Part shown: one piece after another, positions 1 through 7,584 of the stretch
How positions within the stretch are numbered: the first letter of the stretch is position 1
Layout: every line of letters begins with the position of its first letter
Source of the DNA: CAYJEJ01 sp964369315
GTDB lineage: Bacteria > Pseudomonadota > Alphaproteobacteria > UBA3830 > JAIRWN01
DNA length: 64,000 nucleotides
Assembly: GCA_964369315.1 (NCBI GenBank)
Contig: CAYJEJ010000002.1
Location: forward strand, 78,044 to 142,043
Direction: 5' to 3'
Position numbers and translations under genes: made by a program
Notes under the pieces: model-generated
Told to the model about the DNA's origin: nothing
The model's database searches: none
What the model saw: the letters and a program-made list of their open reading frames with translations, nothing else

Positions 1-23
1 AATAATAAGTTTTATTATTTTTC

Positions 24-1118
24 TTAACCCAACACATTGTTGCCGTTTTTATCAAAAATATGAGCTTTGGGCATGTCGGGTTTTAGAAATACTTCATCGC
101 CCACTTTTATGTTAACTGAACTGTGGGTACATGTGTTGATTAATTGACCATTTGAAAGCTTGGAGTAAACATAGACCTCGTTCCCGAGGTTCTCAACCCA
201 CGAGACCGTCGCCATTAGACAATGTTTGGTGCTTGTTTTGGTTAATGTGATGTTTTCTGGTCTTACGCCAAGAGTAACTTTTTGCCCTCCCAAGTCTTGG
301 ATATGGGGCTCAGCAGTTTGAAATTCAACTTTTTGGTTATCACTAGTGACGAAATATGTCGATGAATCAGCATCTTTTAACAAGCTGCCGTCAATAAGGT
401 TTATTTTAGGGGCACCAATAAACCCAGCAACAAAAATATTTTTTGGCTTGTTATAGACCTCTATGGGTGAGCCAATTTGCTCTATATGACCGTTATGTAA
501 GACGACTAATTTATCGGCAAGGGTCATAGCCTCGGCTTGGTCGTGCGTAACATAGACCATCGTGGATTGAAACTGAGACTTTAAACCAGCAATCTCATAT
601 CTCATCTCCGCCCTTAAAGATGCATCCAAGTTCGACAATGGCTCGTCAAATAAAAAAGCCTGTGGCTTGCGAACAATTGCGCGACCAATGGCGACGCGTT
701 GACGTTGCCCACCTGAGAGCTGACGCGGGGTTCTCTCTAATAGAGCGTCTATTTTTAACATTTTTGCAGCCTGCAGGACGCGGTCTTTCACCTCCTGCTT
801 AGATAATTTATTAACTCGGAGTGCAAATGCCATGTTCTCAAACACGCTCATGTGCGGATAAAGGGCGTATGACTGAAACACCATAGCAATCCGTCTGTAA
901 GCAGGCGGGATTTCATTAACCAGCTCATCACCAATAAAAATTTCACCCTCATCAATTGTTTCCAACCCACAGATTAAACGCAAAAGCGTTGACTTGCCGC
1001 ACCCAGAAGGTCCAACAAGAACAGTACATTGACCATCTTCTATGTCCAGATTTATGTTTCGCAATATGGGATTGTCTTTAAAAGATTTTACTAGGTTTCT
1101 AATTGTGATAGCGGACAT
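24..1118 (-). CDS. ABC transporter ATP-binding protein, MalK/UgpC type
   Basis: This 364-residue protein is the cytoplasmic ATPase of a carbohydrate- or glycerol-3-phosphate-type ABC importer. The Walker A motif GPSGCGKS is at residues 36-43, the ABC signature LSGGQ at 134-138, Walker B FLFDEP at 155-160 and the switch histidine at 192. About 120 C-terminal residues after position 235 form the TOBE/OB regulatory region typical of the MalK/UgpC subfamily (GVRPENI is visible). Length matches the family (about 360). No permease or binding protein is in the window. The gene reads towards the left edge, so partners could lie beyond it. Substrate cannot be decided from the ATPase; UgpC (sn-glycerol-3-phosphate) is a reasonable alternative to a sugar. 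The start ATG is preceded on the minus strand by an AGGAA-like ribosome site. Confidence 0.9.
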   Translation of the reverse strand: MSAITIRNLVKSFKDNPILRNINLDIEDGQCTVLVGPSGCGKSTLLRLICGLETIDEGEIFIGDELVNEIPPAYRRIAMVFQSYALYPHMSVFENMAFALRVNKLSKQEVKDRVLQAAKMLKIDALLERTPRQLSGGQRQRVAIGRAIVRKPQAFLFDEPLSNLDASLRAEMRYEIAGLKSQFQSTMVYVTHDQAEAMTLADKLVVLHNGHIEQIGSPIEVYNKPKNIFVAGFIGAPKINLIDGSLLKDADSSTYFVTSDNQKVEFQTAEPHIQDLGGQKVTLGVRPENITLTKTSTKHCLMATVSWVENLGNEVYVYSKLSNGQLINTCTHSSVNIKVGDEVFLKPDMPKAHIFDKNGNNVLG

Positions 1119-1504
1119 TTTTCTTCCTATTCCTTAGGTTAGCTGACCTTGTGGGCAGACGCAGTAAACCCGCACAGGTTACTTATAATATATGGCAATT
1201 ATATTTCTATCCTCAAGATTGTAAAGTAATAAAAGACTAATAAATATAGAAGAAAATCGAGATTTTTAGAGTTAATTAGAAGGGCTGGAAGAAGAAGTAG
1301 GTTTTTGAGGGAAATCATCTTGTAAAAGATATTAATTAAGAGATTAAGGACTTTTTTCAGTGTTTTTTATGTAAAAATCAAACAAATAACAAAATATTTT
1401 TTATTTAAACCGTTGATATTTAATGGTTTTTTAAAAAGTTGTTTACTTATGTCTTGCATTTATATAAAATATGTTATAAATTAATTTTTAATTAAGGTAA
1501 AAAC
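1119..1504. other. Intergenic stretch, no gene seen
   Basis: These 386 bases separate the ABC ATPase (-) from the phage cassette (+). They are very AT-rich, with no open frame of note and no integrase, att-like duplication or tRNA. A terminase large subunit, which normally precedes the portal gene in phages and gene transfer agents, is not here. The right end probably carries the cassette promoter. Confidence 0.7.
1439..1480 (+). promoter_or_regulatory. Possible promoter of the phage-like cassette
   Basis: TTGTTT at 1439-1444 lies 18 bases before TATAAA at 1463-1468; an alternative pairing is TTGCAT at 1454-1459 with TATAAA at 1475-1480. Both sit just upstream of the portal GTG. The surrounding DNA is so AT-rich that chance matches are likely. 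Confidence 0.3.
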
Positions 1505-2713
1505 GTGCAAAAAATTATTGATGTGATGGCTAAATTTTACAAATCAACTAGTGGTCTTTCAAGTAAAAAAACAAATAGCCATATGAAACAAGATATTATT
1601 GCGTTCAATGATAACTTTACACCTTTTTGGACACCTAGGATGTTTAAGAATTTGGCACATGAGGGATATAAGAAAAATGTCATTGCATATCGGGCGATAA
1701 ACTTGATTGCAAAAGGTATGGGCAGCGTTCAAGTGAATGTTTATGACAATGAGAGTAAGTTGTTGAACGTCTCTGAGCATCCGCTGGCTAATTTGTTAAA
1801 AAGACCAAATAAAGACCAACCTTGGTCGGAGTTCATCGAAAATATAGGAAATTATTTATTAATGTCGGGCAATGCGTATGTTTTCTTGAATTATGGTGAG
1901 GAGGGCGACCATCCATCAGCTATGCACCTTTTAAGACCGGACAGAGTAAAAATAAAAATTAATCAAGTTACAGGTGAGAGAGAATATGAATATGGTCAAA
2001 ACATTATAAATGAATATTACGGCGTGTATGATAAAAAACAAGTTTTACATTTTAAATTCTTCAATCCACTAGACGACATATATGGACTTAGCCCCATAGA
2101 AGCAGCAGCAGGAGCCATTGACCAACATAATGCCGTTTCTGCCCATAATTTGGCATTGTTACAAAATGGGGGGCGTCCGTCAGGTTGTTTGATATTTAAA
2201 AACAAAGATTATATGACCCAAGAACAAAAGCAAAGCTTAAGAGAGAATATTAAAAAATCATACGAAGGTGCCGTAAATGCAGGCAGAACCATGGTGTTGG
2301 AAGGAGATTTTGAGTGGAAGGAAATGGGGCTTTCTCCAAAAGACTTAGATTTCGTCACTGGAAAAATCATATCCTCAAGAGAAATAGCACAAGCCTTTGG
2401 CGTCCCGCCTATGCTGGTGGGAATTTCTGGTGATACAACTTTTTCTAATTATCGTGAGGCGAGGTATCACCTATGGGAAGACACCATTTTGCCTCTTCTT
2501 GACAGCATATTAAACCGTTTGAATGATGAGGTTATCCCGCAAAGTAAAAAAGGCGAATTAAAAATAGAATATAATGAAGATGATATTCACGCATTATCTT
2601 TAAAGAGGGAAAGCGTATGGAAAAGAATATCTGATGCAGACTTTTTAACAATTAACGAAAAAAGACAAGCATTAGGTTTTGCACCTATCGGTGATGGCGA
2701 CAATATAAAATAA
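1505..2713 (+). CDS. HK97-family phage/GTA portal protein
   Basis: This 402-residue protein is the portal, the twelve-subunit ring through which DNA enters the capsid. The N-terminal half has the HK97 portal pattern (conserved segments AYRAINLIAKGM, HPLANLL and PWSEF), and the conserved PPMLVGISGDTTFSNY region near residues 300-320 is typical of the family. Length matches gene transfer agent portals (about 400). The start is GTG with AAGG seven bases upstream. It is the first gene of the cassette and is followed by protease and capsid genes in the classical head-gene order. The terminase gene that usually sits directly upstream is missing, so the source of packaging activity is unknown. The frame is intact, suggesting selection or recent arrival. 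Confidence 0.9.
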   Translation: MQKIIDVMAKFYKSTSGLSSKKTNSHMKQDIIAFNDNFTPFWTPRMFKNLAHEGYKKNVIAYRAINLIAKGMGSVQVNVYDNESKLLNVSEHPLANLLKRPNKDQPWSEFIENIGNYLLMSGNAYVFLNYGEEGDHPSAMHLLRPDRVKIKINQVTGEREYEYGQNIINEYYGVYDKKQVLHFKFFNPLDDIYGLSPIEAAAGAIDQHNAVSAHNLALLQNGGRPSGCLIFKNKDYMTQEQKQSLRENIKKSYEGAVNAGRTMVLEGDFEWKEMGLSPKDLDFVTGKIISSREIAQAFGVPPMLVGISGDTTFSNYREARYHLWEDTILPLLDSILNRLNDEVIPQSKKGELKIEYNEDDIHALSLKRESVWKRISDADFLTINEKRQALGFAPIGDGDNIK

Positions 2714-2741
2714 ACAATCATAAAATTAATTTAAGGAACAT

Positions 2742-3353
2742 ATGAAAATGTGTGAGGAATCTTTTTGTCAAAATAAAGCTGTTTTAAATAAAGCGAGAAG
2801 TGTTTTTGAAATTAAAGACGTGAACTCATCTGGGGAGTTTTCGGGTTATGCAAGTGTGTTTAATGTGGTTGACCATCAAGGCGACATTGTTGAGAAAGGG
2901 GCGTTTAGTCGATGCTTAGCAAAGGCAAAATTTGCTGATAATTATCCAAAACTACTTTGGCAACATGACCAAACAAAACCAATAGGTTTTATAAAAAATA
3001 TATATGAGGATGAAAAAGGGCTCTTTATTCAAGCACAACTTTTATTGGACTTAAAACAAGCCCGTGAAGCTTATGCCTTGTTGAAAAACAGGGTCATAGA
3101 GGGGATGTCTATTGGTTATACAATAGTAAAATCTTCAAAAAAATTTGGAAAAAATGCATTCAGACGATTGTTACAAGTAGATTTGTTAGAGATATCTCTT
3201 GTGACTTTTGCCGCCAATCCTATGGCAGTGATTACTAATGTAAAATCTGCTGAGAGCGGCGTTTCGTCTGATGTTTGGTTGGCTGCTGATATACATCGTT
3301 TGGCGGCTGAATTGAGGTGGTTAGCTATAGATAAGGAGAACAAAACTAGATGA
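2742..3353 (+). CDS. HK97-family prohead (capsid maturation) protease
   Basis: This 203-residue protein is a prohead protease of the S78/U35 (HK97) family, which cleaves the N-terminal delta domain of the capsid protein during head maturation. Motifs include the GYASVFN...D..GDIV opening, a candidate catalytic His75 in WQHD, Ser123 in GMSIGY and Glu150 in EISLVTFAANP. AAGGAA lies five bases before the ATG. The gene overlaps the capsid gene by four bases (ATGA), implying translational coupling. Catalytic residue assignments are by family pattern. The candidate catalytic residues are all present, so the protein looks active. Confidence 0.9.
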   Translation: MKMCEESFCQNKAVLNKARSVFEIKDVNSSGEFSGYASVFNVVDHQGDIVEKGAFSRCLAKAKFADNYPKLLWQHDQTKPIGFIKNIYEDEKGLFIQAQLLLDLKQAREAYALLKNRVIEGMSIGYTIVKSSKKFGKNAFRRLLQVDLLEISLVTFAANPMAVITNVKSAESGVSSDVWLAADIHRLAAELRWLAIDKENKTR

Positions 3354-4570
3354 GCCAAAATATTAACGATGCACTGTCCAGTTTACATGGTGCGTTTCAT
3401 GAATTCAAAAGTAGTTATGATGAAAAATTGAATACCATAGAAGACAAGTTAGAACAGAATTGCAAGATTAATGAAAAATCAAAAAAACTAGACTCCATCA
3501 TTAACCGAGCCGAAACAAAGTTAAGAGGTTTAAGCGTTGGACAAGCTTATAACGATTGTTTCATAAAGTCAGAAAATTATGAAAGGGATAATATGTATAA
3601 TAAACAAGCAGTAGAAAACTATTTAAGAAAAGGCGATGAATCCATAATCAATCAAATATGCACCAAGGCATCATTAAGCTCTGCGACAGCAAATATCGGC
3701 GGGTTTATTTTGCCAGCAGATGTTACAGAAAATATGAACCTAGCACTGAGCAATACGTCATTGATGCGGTCTATAGCTAGGGTTACAACAATCTCATCTG
3801 ATGCGTTAGAAGTTTTGATAGAAAAAACTTTGCCAAATGCTGGTTGGGCAAATGAAACTGACGCGAGAGCCGAAACTGATGCCCCAGAAATGGAGAAAAT
3901 CAGAATTGCCGTACACGCCTTGTATGCAAAACCAAAGGCTAGTCAGCAACTTTTGGATGATGCAAGAATAGATATAGAAAATTGGCTAATATCAAAAATC
4001 GGTGAAAAAATCGCAACAATTGAGAATAGTGCTTTCGTATCTGGTGATGGCACTGGTAAACCAAAGGGGTTTTTAAGCTATGATTGTGTTGAAAAAAATG
4101 CTTGGCAATGGGGAAAAATAGAGTGCATTAAATCTGGCGAAGATGGGAGCTTTGGTGAAGATGGTGCATCATTGATTATTGACTTATTAAACTCTCTAAA
4201 AACGCAATACCTACAAGGTGCTGTTTGGGTGATGCCTAGGTCTGTGCTCGCACAAATTAGAAAAATAAAAGACAAGGATTCAGGCAGGTATTTGTGGACA
4301 CCAAGCCTAGAAAGTGCTTCGCCATCAACCCTGTTGGGCTATCCCGTAATAATTATGGACGATATGCCAACCTTAACAGAGGGAACAGCCAGTAAATCTT
4401 TGGCTTTTGGTAATTTTAAACAAGGTTATCAAATCGTTGATAGGCAAGAGCTCCAAGTCATAAGAGACCCATATTCTGCAAAACCGTTTGTTGAGTTTTA
4501 TGCAACAAAACGGGTAGGGGGTGCAGTTGTAGATTTTGATGCAATAAAAGTTCTAAACTTTGCTGCATAA
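3350..4570 (+). CDS. HK97-fold major capsid protein
   Basis: This 406-residue protein is the major head protein. Residues 1-65 are charged and heptad-like, as expected for the scaffolding delta domain removed by the neighbouring protease. From about residue 105 onward the HK97 capsid pattern is clear: GGFILPADV near 117-125, the motif SGDGTGKPKGFL at 231-242, and the C-terminal segment around RDPYSAKPFVEFYATKRVGG. The closest well-known relatives of this architecture are the capsids of alphaproteobacterial siphophages and of the RcGTA family. Expression is probably coupled to the protease through the ATGA overlap. Confidence 0.93.
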   Translation: MSQNINDALSSLHGAFHEFKSSYDEKLNTIEDKLEQNCKINEKSKKLDSIINRAETKLRGLSVGQAYNDCFIKSENYERDNMYNKQAVENYLRKGDESIINQICTKASLSSATANIGGFILPADVTENMNLALSNTSLMRSIARVTTISSDALEVLIEKTLPNAGWANETDARAETDAPEMEKIRIAVHALYAKPKASQQLLDDARIDIENWLISKIGEKIATIENSAFVSGDGTGKPKGFLSYDCVEKNAWQWGKIECIKSGEDGSFGEDGASLIIDLLNSLKTQYLQGAVWVMPRSVLAQIRKIKDKDSGRYLWTPSLESASPSTLLGYPVIIMDDMPTLTEGTASKSLAFGNFKQGYQIVDRQELQVIRDPYSAKPFVEFYATKRVGGAVVDFDAIKVLNFAA

Positions 4571-4595
4571 CACAATAAATATATAAGAGGAAACA

Positions 4596-5195
4596 ATGTC
4601 CCTAAAATTATTACAGCCCTCCACAGCAACGGTTGTTAGCTTGGAGGAGACAAAATCCTTTATGCAAATTGAACATGATGTAGAAGATAATTTGCTAAAA
4701 GAATTAATAAAAATGGCAACTCATTTATTAGAGGTTTACACAGGTCGCTCATTTTTAAAACAAAAATGGCTTTATAAGTGTCATCTAGATTTATGTAATG
4801 ATTTGGGGACGTTATCCTCAAACTTTGATGGGAAAATCTCTCAAAATAATATCAAAATCCCGTTGGTGAATGTCCCCATTATGGAGATAACGAAGGTTAC
4901 TTTTGACGGCAAAGAAGTAGTATCACCAAATTTTAAATTAGAATCGATTGGCAGTGAAGAATTTTTATCGCTCAACATAAAAAACCATCAATCCAAAACA
5001 GCGGTTGAACTGGAAGTAGAATATTTCGCAGGATATGGCGAGAATTTGACGGATATTCCATACGCTATTCGTTTGGCGGTGATGATGATGGTCAGCCGTA
5101 TTTATAAAGACAGGTGGATTTTAGAGAACGAAAAAGAATTGCTTGCAGGCATAAAAAACGTGATTGCTCCATTTAGGATTATTCCAAAATTTTAA
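4596..5195 (+). CDS. Phage head-tail connector (gp6-like)
   Basis: This 199-residue protein matches the gp6-like head-tail connector family, which forms the adaptor ring beneath the portal. The family pattern is an N-terminal LEETKSFMQIEHDVEDNLLKEL helix pair, then YTGRSFLKQKW, and a C-terminal helix ending in AIRLAVMMMVSRIYKDR. Position directly after the capsid gene is the standard place for this gene in HK97-like phages and gene transfer agents. AGAGGAAA lies seven bases before the ATG. Length agrees with alphaproteobacterial relatives (about 190-200). Confidence 0.82.
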   Translation: MSLKLLQPSTATVVSLEETKSFMQIEHDVEDNLLKELIKMATHLLEVYTGRSFLKQKWLYKCHLDLCNDLGTLSSNFDGKISQNNIKIPLVNVPIMEITKVTFDGKEVVSPNFKLESIGSEEFLSLNIKNHQSKTAVELEVEYFAGYGENLTDIPYAIRLAVMMMVSRIYKDRWILENEKELLAGIKNVIAPFRIIPKF

Positions 5196-5215
5196 CAAAT
5201 TGAAAGTGATAGATA

Positions 5216-5533
5216 ATGATGAAAAGAAAAATATATTCTCCACGTGAAAAAGTCAAAATAGAGATAAGCACAATTTCCAATGACGAGTTCGGTGGAATTA
5301 CGAAATCTTGGAATATCTGGAAAGAAGCATTGTGTAGTATGCAACAAGTTTTTAGTCGCTCCAAAAGGTATATGGATTTTATTTTAACATTTGGAGGGTT
5401 CGCTGATTTCCCCAATAATTTTAGGATTATAGATAAAAAAGGAAATAAGTTATACCCCATTGCTATGCCAATCAAAGAAGATTTAAACACAATAAAATGC
5501 AAGGTAAGAAAAAACGATTATGAGCAACTTTAA
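5216..5533 (+). CDS. Phage head-tail adaptor/stopper protein
   Basis: This 105-residue protein resembles small head-tail adaptor (stopper) proteins of the SPP1 gp16/HK97 gp10 kind, mostly by position and by the pattern of a short beta-rich protein with FGG and RIIDKKGN..YPI segments. It sits between the connector and a tail-terminator-like gene and overlaps the latter by 14 bases. Two ATG codons stand in tandem at 5216 and 5219, with only a weak ribosome site, so translation may depend on the upstream gene. Sequence similarity by eye is modest; the call rests on gene order. Confidence 0.6.
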   Translation: MMKRKIYSPREKVKIEISTISNDEFGGITKSWNIWKEALCSMQQVFSRSKRYMDFILTFGGFADFPNNFRIIDKKGNKLYPIAMPIKEDLNTIKCKVRKNDYEQL

Positions 5534-5900
5534 TTGGACTTTGGTTTTGAATAAATTTTTGATATCTCATATCGGTTCAATCGGTAAGGTTATTACTTAT
5601 TATCCGCCAGAAGATACGAATTGGTCTTTTATTGTTCTAGATATAGACGATTTAATCCCTACAAATGCGACAAGTAATCTGAAAGTCGGGCTTAGGTTAC
5701 ATTTAAACAATGTTTATAGCGGGAATAAGGAAATAATTCTCACCGCACAAAAACTAATAAAACATCTTACAGATAAAAGATTTGAGGTTTCTGATGAAGA
5801 AAACAAGAAAAAGGCAACCCTTTACCTAAAATATGAACGCAGAGAACAGCACTCAAAATTGCTCACCTATAAGTTCGTTGGTTTATTGAAGATTTTATAA
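5520..5900 (+). CDS. Putative phage tail-terminator/tail completion protein
   Basis: This 126-residue protein sits where the DUF3168-like tail terminator (gene 8 in gene transfer agents) is found. Such proteins cap the tail tube and join it to the head. The segment SNLKVGLRLHLNNVYSGNKEI..TAQKLIKHL fits the family pattern of a two-strand/helix core with a conserved helix before the final strands. It starts inside the preceding gene. No tail-tube protein gene follows, which is unusual if the particle has a long tail. Function is inferred from order and length. Confidence 0.55.
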   Translation: MSNFNWTLVLNKFLISHIGSIGKVITYYPPEDTNWSFIVLDIDDLIPTNATSNLKVGLRLHLNNVYSGNKEIILTAQKLIKHLTDKRFEVSDEENKKKATLYLKYERREQHSKLLTYKFVGLLKIL

Positions 5901-5911
5901 TAGGAGTTTTT

Positions 5912-6073
5912 ATGTCAAACACAGAAATATATGAAGATATGTCTACACCGGACTATGAAGAATATAATATATACACAGAGGAAAGTAATGTGGATGTAGT
6001 AAAAGAATTGGAGGCGTACTTGCGAGAAAATTCACGAGCAAGGTTTTGTAATGACCCAAGTTGGATGATTTAA
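5912..6073 (+). CDS. Small acidic phage-cassette protein, unknown function
   Basis: This 53-residue open frame is well placed between two cassette genes. AGGAG (5902-5906) sits five bases before the ATG, and the next gene begins one base after its stop codon. The N-terminal half is rich in Asp, Glu and Tyr; the end is basic with RENSRARFCNDPSWMI. I do not recognise it. Its ribosome site and tight packing argue that it is real. In this position, short proteins such as tail assembly chaperones or gene-8/9 accessory proteins occur, but there is no direct evidence for that role. Confidence 0.6.
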   Translation: MSNTEIYEDMSTPDYEEYNIYTEESNVDVVKELEAYLRENSRARFCNDPSWMI

Positions 6074-6074
6074 T

Positions 6075-6584
6075 ATGCATGAAACAGAATTGTTATTAAG
6101 TATTGCAGGTTTGCCTCCTATGAGTGGACAAGGCTGTAAACAGACGCTCATACCAATAAAGGGTGGGCAATTATCACGTGATATAAATGGACAACTAATA
6201 AGTTTAGGCTCTGAAGTGTCTAAATTCCGAAGCATTATAACTGGTCAAGGTTTAAACGCTATAGCAACAGAGTCTTTATGGGTTGGGACGCAGTTACAAA
6301 TTGGCTGTATACAGATGATATGGGCGGTTATCGAAAAAGGTAATGATGAGGTTAATCTAAGCAGACCGGCAGTTGAAGGGTCGGTGATAGCGGTCGATTT
6401 ATCTGGAGAGCGGGTTGATATCGAGAATATAGACGGCACATTAATAAAACTTTCAAAACCTGCTTCAGATAAAATTTTTATTGGTTTTCGCCCTTGGATG
6501 ACTGTGCAGGTCGTCAATTTTATCCTAAAAACGGATGAATGGGAGAATATATGTAATTGGAAGTTAATCGTTGAAGAGGTGTAA
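6075..6584 (+). CDS. Phage structural protein, unnamed family
   Basis: This 169-residue protein has features I associate with an uncharacterised structural family of alphaproteobacterial prophages: an early GQGCKQTLIPIKGG..RDINGQLISL segment, a central ESLWVGTQLQI segment, the motif SRPAVEGSV and an FRPWMTVQV segment near the C-terminus. In such prophages it precedes large tail-tip proteins, as it does here across the intruding transporter gene. It probably belongs to the tail or baseplate, but its exact role is unknown. It begins one base after the 53-residue protein ends. A six-base inverted repeat (6585-6590 with 6602-6607) follows it and may end transcription against the converging transporter gene. 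Confidence 0.55.
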   Translation: MHETELLLSIAGLPPMSGQGCKQTLIPIKGGQLSRDINGQLISLGSEVSKFRSIITGQGLNAIATESLWVGTQLQIGCIQMIWAVIEKGNDEVNLSRPAVEGSVIAVDLSGERVDIENIDGTLIKLSKPASDKIFIGFRPWMTVQVVNFILKTDEWENICNWKLIVEEV

Positions 6585-6624
6585 GTCGCTCAGCTTTTTA
6601 AAGCGACCTACCCCTGAAGACATT

Positions 6625-7500
6625 TTAAGATTTTTTCTTTTTGCTTTCATTATAAACAAGATACAAGGTGCTAGGAGCAATTACCAAAGCAGCTATATAT
6701 ACATTAAGCTCTGGAAGGTCTCCAAAGAAAATGAAACCAAATGCTGCTGAAACTATAAATTCACAATATCTGAAAGGTGCCAACGCAGAAAGTTCTGCTG
6801 CCGCATATGCCTTAAAGATGAAATATTGAATAAGGTTTCCTCCTGCACCAAGTAAAAACAGCCAAAAAAGTTCGCTTCCCGTCGGCGTTATCCAGTTAGA
6901 TAAGGCTGGGGGCAAGCTTAAAATGGTTGTGCCTAATGCAAAGTAGAACATCATAGTAAAGCGGTCTTCGTCTTCAACCATTTTTTTAATTAAAATGTCC
7001 TGAACTGCAAACAAAATTGCTGAAGCAACGGGAATTAATATAACAGGTCTGAATGAAACGCCATCTGGACTCATTAATATATATAACCCACCAAAGCCTA
7101 TCAATGTTGCAATCCAACGATTGGGAGAGACGCGTTCCCTAAGAAAGATAGAGGACAAGACCAAAACAAACAAAGGTAGCGTCCAAAACACTGTTGTAAC
7201 CTCGGCTAAAGGCATTTTTATGACTGAATATACGCACAAAACCACTGATATAAAACCAAGGACAGCCCTGATGATGTTTAATCCAATATATTTCGTAACA
7301 AAGACATTTTTACCACGGCTAATGATGAAGGGTAAAATCGTTATGAGACCAAACAAAAACCTAAAAAACGCAACTTCAAGACCAGATAAACGTTGCCCAA
7401 CAAATTTCATCACAACGTCATTGGTCGAACCCGTTAAGAAGATGAGCATCGAGAAAAAAATACCCTGCATATATCCAGGGCGATTAAACCAGTTTTGCAT
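6625..7500 (-). CDS. DMT-superfamily (EamA) transporter
   Basis: This 291-residue inner-membrane protein has about ten hydrophobic segments arranged as two EamA repeats, each ending near a conserved PL-E pattern (LAEVTTVFWTLPLFV in the first, LSALAPFRYCEFIV in the second). The C-terminus is a short lysine tail. DMT proteins export or import small metabolites; Rickettsia prowazekii uses a member to import S-adenosylmethionine, and the N-terminal pattern here (GSTNDVVMKFVG, EVAFFRFLFGL) is compatible with that subgroup, though I cannot confirm it. It lies on the strand opposite to the phage genes that surround it, so it was probably inserted, or carried as a host-benefit gene. The substrate is unknown. 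Confidence 0.85.
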   Translation of the reverse strand: MQNWFNRPGYMQGIFFSMLIFLTGSTNDVVMKFVGQRLSGLEVAFFRFLFGLITILPFIISRGKNVFVTKYIGLNIIRAVLGFISVVLCVYSVIKMPLAEVTTVFWTLPLFVLVLSSIFLRERVSPNRWIATLIGFGGLYILMSPDGVSFRPVILIPVASAILFAVQDILIKKMVEDEDRFTMMFYFALGTTILSLPPALSNWITPTGSELFWLFLLGAGGNLIQYFIFKAYAAAELSALAPFRYCEFIVSAAFGFIFFGDLPELNVYIAALVIAPSTLYLVYNESKKKKS

Positions 7501-7584
7501 AGATAGTCCCTTAATTTATTAAGACCAGACTATATATCAAATCCGATAAGAAATTAAGATTTTATTTTTTGGATAAATAAAGAA

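Noticed and set aside
1119..1504. Searched for a terminase remnant or integrase and att sites left of the portal gene.
   Set aside because: No open frame, conserved motif or repeat matching the right boundary was found.
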